Shown: piece after piece, positions 61,055-64,000 of the stretch | How positions within the stretch are numbered: the stretch's first letter is position 1 | How the letters are laid out: each line of letters opens with the position of its first letter | DNA from: Geoanaerobacter sp964528055 | Lineage (GTDB): Bacteria; Desulfobacterota; Desulfuromonadia; Geobacterales; DSM-12255 | Length of the DNA: 64,000 bases | Direction: 5' to 3' | Assembly (NCBI GenBank): GCA_964528055.1 | Contig: CAZGQM010000010.1 | Location: forward strand, 62,001-126,000 | Translations under genes and position numbers: made by a program | The notes under the pieces: generated by a model | Database searches by the model: none | Told to the model about the DNA's origin: nothing | Seen by the model: only the letters and a program-made list of their open reading frames with translations

Positions 61055-61370
61055 AAATGCGGTCTCTGATTTTGTTGTGACGTTCTGTAACCCGATCCAT
61101 ATAGAGGTTGAAGAGAACGCATAGTACGATGAACCAGAGCGGGAGAAACTGGGCCGTAAACCAGAAGTGCCAGGGAAAAGAGAGGAGAGTGAGTCTGGTC
61201 AGCATGCCGTTGCCGTCCGGGGTTTCAGCAAGAAACCCAAGCAACAGCTGAAAGCCGAAGTTCAGGGTCCCCCACCCGACGAGAATGGCGACGATGACTG
61301 CAAGTTCGTCCACCATCGTGCCGTCCTTGGGTTTGAATGGGTTGACGTTGTAATCGTCGTGGTGACGCAT
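61047..61370 (-). CDS. DUF4212 small subunit of the sodium/solute symporter
   Basis: 107 residues, two hydrophobic helices (LAVIVAILVGWGTLNFGFQLLLGF and FWFTAQFLPLWFIVLCVLFNLYM). DUF4212 proteins occur directly upstream of VC2705-like symporters and are thought to be accessory subunits. Ribosome site GGAGGT. First gene of the run 61370 to 57460, with a good promoter just upstream. Confidence 0.85.
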   Translation of the reverse strand: MRHHDDYNVNPFKPKDGTMVDELAVIVAILVGWGTLNFGFQLLLGFLAETPDGNGMLTRLTLLSFPWHFWFTAQFLPLWFIVLCVLFNLYMDRVTERHNKIRDRIYE

Positions 61371-61421
61371 GACACCTCCGTGATCATGAGAAGTGAACCG
61401 TATATCGGAAAACCATTATTG

Positions 61422-61450
61422 ATTCTAGCATCAACCCCTGTTTTGTCCAA
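61422..61450 (-). promoter_or_regulatory. Promoter of the symporter operon
   Basis: TTGGAC (61450-61445), 17-base spacer, TAGAAT (61427-61422) with an extended -10 TG. Expected leader about 45 bases. Confidence 0.6.
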
Positions 61451-61466
61451 GCCTTCTAATAGCCAT

Positions 61467-62681
61467 TTACCAGTCCTTCACAACCTCCCGGAGAACTGCG
61501 GTCGCGTAAGAGCCTTTGGGGAGAGAGAACCCGAGAAACAGTGTATCGCCATCCTGTCTAACAGATGGGTCGCTGATTGGCACTCGAAGAGGCCGCCTTG
61601 CTCCATCAAGCCGACTCGGCCAGCCTCCGGCAGGCCCGGCAGGGGTTAGCCCCTCTGATGTAAGCGCCCGCTCTTCTCTTTTCCCCGGCTCGCCGACAGG
61701 CCAGGTCATGGAGGCACCGAAGAGCGGCCCGCTGGGAGATATCTCAAAGGCCGCTGCACGTGGAGCCTCGACTGCAGGATCCGCTACAAGGAAGCATGCA
61801 CCGTTTGCATGTTTCCAGGCAAGGTCCCCCTCTTCAACCTCGTCAATGGAATGAAGTCGCTCAGCCAGAACCAGGTCAAAGAGAGCCGATTGCCAGGCGG
61901 AAAGATAGAGGCTCCTTAGCCTGGGGTTGAGCGCATGGAGCGCCTTTTCATAGGCATCGGGACGCGCTGCAAGCCTTTGCAGAAGCTCCCGCTCGGTCCT
62001 GCAGGAGTGAGGGAAGAGTCGAAGGCTCTCAGCCAGCTCACCGGCGAGATAGGCAGCAATGGCAGACTGCCAGCGATCATCGCTGACAGCGGCCGGGTCA
62101 CCGATGATCGCGTCACAGGCAGCCTTGTGGTTGCCCGCAAGCAGAGCCCTTCCTATGAGATGGGAATTCCCCTGTATGCCATAGCGTTGCGGACCGAAGA
62201 AATTCGGAAGTCCCCTATGGGCCAACACCTCGAATACGGCCTCTGTCCTGGCTGCAGCATCGGAGGGGACTCCGCGGACCGCCAGAGCAAAGCGATTTCC
62301 GGCCAGATGCCCCAGTTTCAACTTGTTCCGATGAGGAATGGCAGAGAGAATTCGGATACCGGGAATATCCAGCGACATCACCTGTTCAGGCCTGACCCTC
62401 GGGAGAGACACGGTCTGGCGTGTGATCCCTTTGGAGTCTTTTTGCCCTGCATAACCGATGTCCCGCTCCTGCAGGTTCAAGGCGCGAGAGATGCGACGGA
62501 TCGCCTCAAGCGTCGTTATCCCCCGTTTTTCTAGTTCAGCATAGATATGCTCCCCCTCGCCACAGGGGAGATACAGGGGGATCTCCGTTACCCGGAAATC
62601 TTCGCTACTCTCCTTGATCATCCCTCCGATACCGGGGATGTCCGCTGTCAGATAGGGGGAAACAACTTTTTCTGTTTTCAC
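61467..62681 (-). CDS. truD: tRNA pseudouridine synthase D
   Basis: 404 residues starting at GTG 62681, which overlaps the trmB stop (GTGA). Catalytic Asp82 in GYAGQKDSKGITRQ, then GNRFALAVRG, GLPNFFGPQRYG near 165, and LPKGSYATAVLREV at the C-terminus. Modifies U13 in tRNA-Glu. Slightly longer than the E. coli enzyme because of inserts near residue 320. Confidence 0.93.
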   Translation of the reverse strand: MKTEKVVSPYLTADIPGIGGMIKESSEDFRVTEIPLYLPCGEGEHIYAELEKRGITTLEAIRRISRALNLQERDIGYAGQKDSKGITRQTVSLPRVRPEQVMSLDIPGIRILSAIPHRNKLKLGHLAGNRFALAVRGVPSDAAARTEAVFEVLAHRGLPNFFGPQRYGIQGNSHLIGRALLAGNHKAACDAIIGDPAAVSDDRWQSAIAAYLAGELAESLRLFPHSCRTERELLQRLAARPDAYEKALHALNPRLRSLYLSAWQSALFDLVLAERLHSIDEVEEGDLAWKHANGACFLVADPAVEAPRAAAFEISPSGPLFGASMTWPVGEPGKREERALTSEGLTPAGPAGGWPSRLDGARRPLRVPISDPSVRQDGDTLFLGFSLPKGSYATAVLREVVKDW

Positions 62682-63322
62682 TTTTCACCACTCACAATCT
62701 TTTTGTAGTTGACGAAATAAATCGTTTTCCCCTCTGCCATGAACTTCAGCATGTACTTGGAGAGATGATAGCCCTCCAGCTCGTGACGATAAAGATCCGG
62801 AGCCAGAAGGTTCTCGAACCCCGCAATTCCAGACATCAACTTTGCGACATCGATGCCATAGTCGTCAAAGTCGGTGGCAAAGTAGATTTTGCCGCCAGGG
62901 GAGAGGTAGTCACGGATGAACTCCACGAACTCATTATTGACAAGGCGGCGTTTTCGATGCCGCTGTTTGGGCCACGGGTCGGGACAGTTTATGTAGATCG
63001 AGGAAAGCGATCCTTTTTCGAGGCGCTCCAGAATGAACTGTCGAGCCTCGATCCGCACCACCCGCACGTTTGAGACCCCAGCCCTCTCAAGTCGCCGGCA
63101 GGTGCTGTCGCACCCCTTGTTGTAGTAGTCAATGGCGATGAAGTTCGTGCCGGGGTTATCAGAGGCGGTTTTTGCAATAAAATCGCCGATGCCGCAGCCG
63201 ATCTCAAGCGCTAACGGGCGATCCTCACCGAATACGGTCCCCCACCCGTCCGATTCAGGCAGAGTGCCCTGCGGGATGAAAAAGCGGGAGGTTATTTCTA
63301 TCATTCTCTGCATACGGTTCAT
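62678..63322 (-). CDS. trmB: tRNA (guanine-N7-)-methyltransferase
   Basis: 214 residues. SAM loop LEIGCGIGDF near 36-45, FIAIDYYNKGC, IYINCPDPWPKQRHRKRRLVN (the conserved PDPWPKxRHxKRR motif), GGKIYFATDFDDYG. Methylates G46 in tRNA. ATG follows AGGAGAG. Cotranscribed with truD. Confidence 0.95.
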   Translation of the reverse strand: MNRMQRMIEITSRFFIPQGTLPESDGWGTVFGEDRPLALEIGCGIGDFIAKTASDNPGTNFIAIDYYNKGCDSTCRRLERAGVSNVRVVRIEARQFILERLEKGSLSSIYINCPDPWPKQRHRKRRLVNNEFVEFIRDYLSPGGKIYFATDFDDYGIDVAKLMSGIAGFENLLAPDLYRHELEGYHLSKYMLKFMAEGKTIYFVNYKKIVSGEK

Positions 63323-63444
63323 TCTCTCCTGAGGCAGTGGTCACGGCAAGATAGCACAAGCCGAGAATCAAATGAAGCAAGGAGATGATACTACGACAAG
63401 TTCTCTTGATGGACGGTCTTTGACAGGTGCGGTACACTTGTCCG

Positions 63445-64000
63445 ATGAAAAACTGCATAATCGAGCCTGCCCTTCTCTGGACATTCGCACTTCTGATGCT
63501 CCTCATCGCTATCCCTTCCTATGCAGCAGGCCGCATACCTGAAAAACTCATCTACAGCCTCTCTTGGGCCGGCATCCCGGTGGCAACCGCCACACAGGAG
63601 ATTGTGGATGAGGGTGAACTGCGGCGTATTGTCTCTACAGTCAGATCCAATGATTGGCTCTCCGCATTTTTCCCTGTTAACGACAGGACTGACAGCTTTA
63701 CGACAAAGGAAGTGCCTTTCCCCGGAAAGTCTTACTATTTCCGGATGCAGATCAGGGAGGGGAGACGGTCGCGCGACCGGGAGATCACCTTTGACCAGGC
63801 CGGTCGCAAGGCCCTCTTTCATGACAGGCTTGGGGGTGAAAAGGCCGAGATAAAAATTATGGAAAATACCTACGACATCTATTCGAGCTTCATGTATGCC
63901 CGCTTCCTTGAGCTTACGGTAGGCACCCCGGTCTATCTGCAGATACTGGATGGCAAAGAGCTTCAACGGATAGAGATTCGGGTCCTGCGCAAGGAACGTG
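63445..64000 (+). CDS. DUF3108 protein, N-terminal part (runs off right edge)
   Basis: Frame open from ATG 63445 to the window end, 185 residues so far. A signal peptide ends SYAA. The body matches the DUF3108 pattern: LIYSLSWAGIPVATATQEI, FFPVNDRTDSFTT, DREITFDQAGRKALF, YDIYSSFMYARFLELTVGTPVYLQILDGKEL. This is a periplasmic or outer-membrane-facing beta-rich protein of unknown function. The ribosome site is weak. A long antisense frame over this gene is only its shadow. Confidence 0.8.
   Translation, partial: MKNCIIEPALLWTFALLMLLIAIPSYAAGRIPEKLIYSLSWAGIPVATATQEIVDEGELRRIVSTVRSNDWLSAFFPVNDRTDSFTTKEVPFPGKSYYFRMQIREGRRSRDREITFDQAGRKALFHDRLGGEKAEIKIMENTYDIYSSFMYARFLELTVGTPVYLQILDGKELQRIEIRVLRKER

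Noticed and set aside
63391..63966. 191-residue minus-strand frame.
   Set aside because: It is antisense to the DUF3108 gene, whose plus-strand frame has a signal peptide and a family pattern.

Overview
The window looks like a chromosomal piece of a Geobacter-type bacterium (Geobacterales, Desulfuromonadia). The evidence is a PpcA-type triheme periplasmic cytochrome, an OmcE-like tetraheme and an octaheme c-type cytochrome beside ResB/CcsA heme-ligation proteins, a pair of genes matching SfrAB (the NADPH oxidoreductase typical of Geobacter), a selenocysteine-containing SelD, and sigma-54 promoter signals. No rRNA, tRNA, CRISPR array or transposase was seen.

Layout. 1-7.6 kb: AT-rich surface-glycan island on the minus strand. 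It holds a LuxE-like acyl-protein synthetase (cut by the left edge), an ANL acyl ligase, a FabG-like reductase, an acyl carrier protein, a NeuD/PglD-like acyltransferase, a DegT aminotransferase, a methyltransferase, and an O-antigen ABC exporter ATPase (Wzt) fused to a sulfotransferase. 7.6-10.3 kb: accessory insert with a secreted tail-fibre-like protein, a family of imperfect ATCCGTG-type repeats, a GxxExxY protein whose start codon lies in a repeat, and a Phd/VapC toxin-antitoxin pair. 10.3-11.1 kb: the exporter permease Wzm, now 2.7 kb away from its ATPase. 11.2-21.7 kb: a secreted beta-propeller protein, a glycosyltransferase/epimerase run and an outer-membrane beta-barrel. 22-28 kb: the cytochrome cluster (ppcA, resB, ccsA, octaheme, NHL lipoprotein, OmcE-like). 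28-35 kb: alr-selD-ASKHA-purH-purD-purE on the minus strand. 35-38.4 kb: TPP riboswitch, thiED, thiC on the plus strand. 38-49 kb: envelope proteins (OmpA lipoprotein, DUF748, DUF4350, OB-fold), an RluA pseudouridine synthase, a radical SAM protein and a chemoreceptor with a flagellar sigma-28 promoter. 49-53.6 kb: sfrA-sfrB. 53.9-64 kb: M29 aminopeptidase-coaE, an IclR regulator, a universal stress protein, a DUF4212/sodium-solute symporter/DUF294-like transport operon with a TIM-barrel protein, truD-trmB, and a DUF3108 protein cut by the right edge.

How the genes fit together. The left island can be read as one pathway: an aminated sugar (DegT) is acylated from an ACP-bound acyl group that is activated and reduced within the cluster. 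The chain is methylated, perhaps sulfated at its end by the exporter ATPase's own extra domain, and exported by Wzm/Wzt. The cytochrome cluster reads as a periplasm-to-outside electron route: PpcA in the periplasm, dedicated heme-attachment proteins, and an OmcE-like tetraheme cytochrome of the filament-forming type under its own sigma-54 promoter. These pathway statements are inferences from gene content. The motifs themselves are visible in the sequence.
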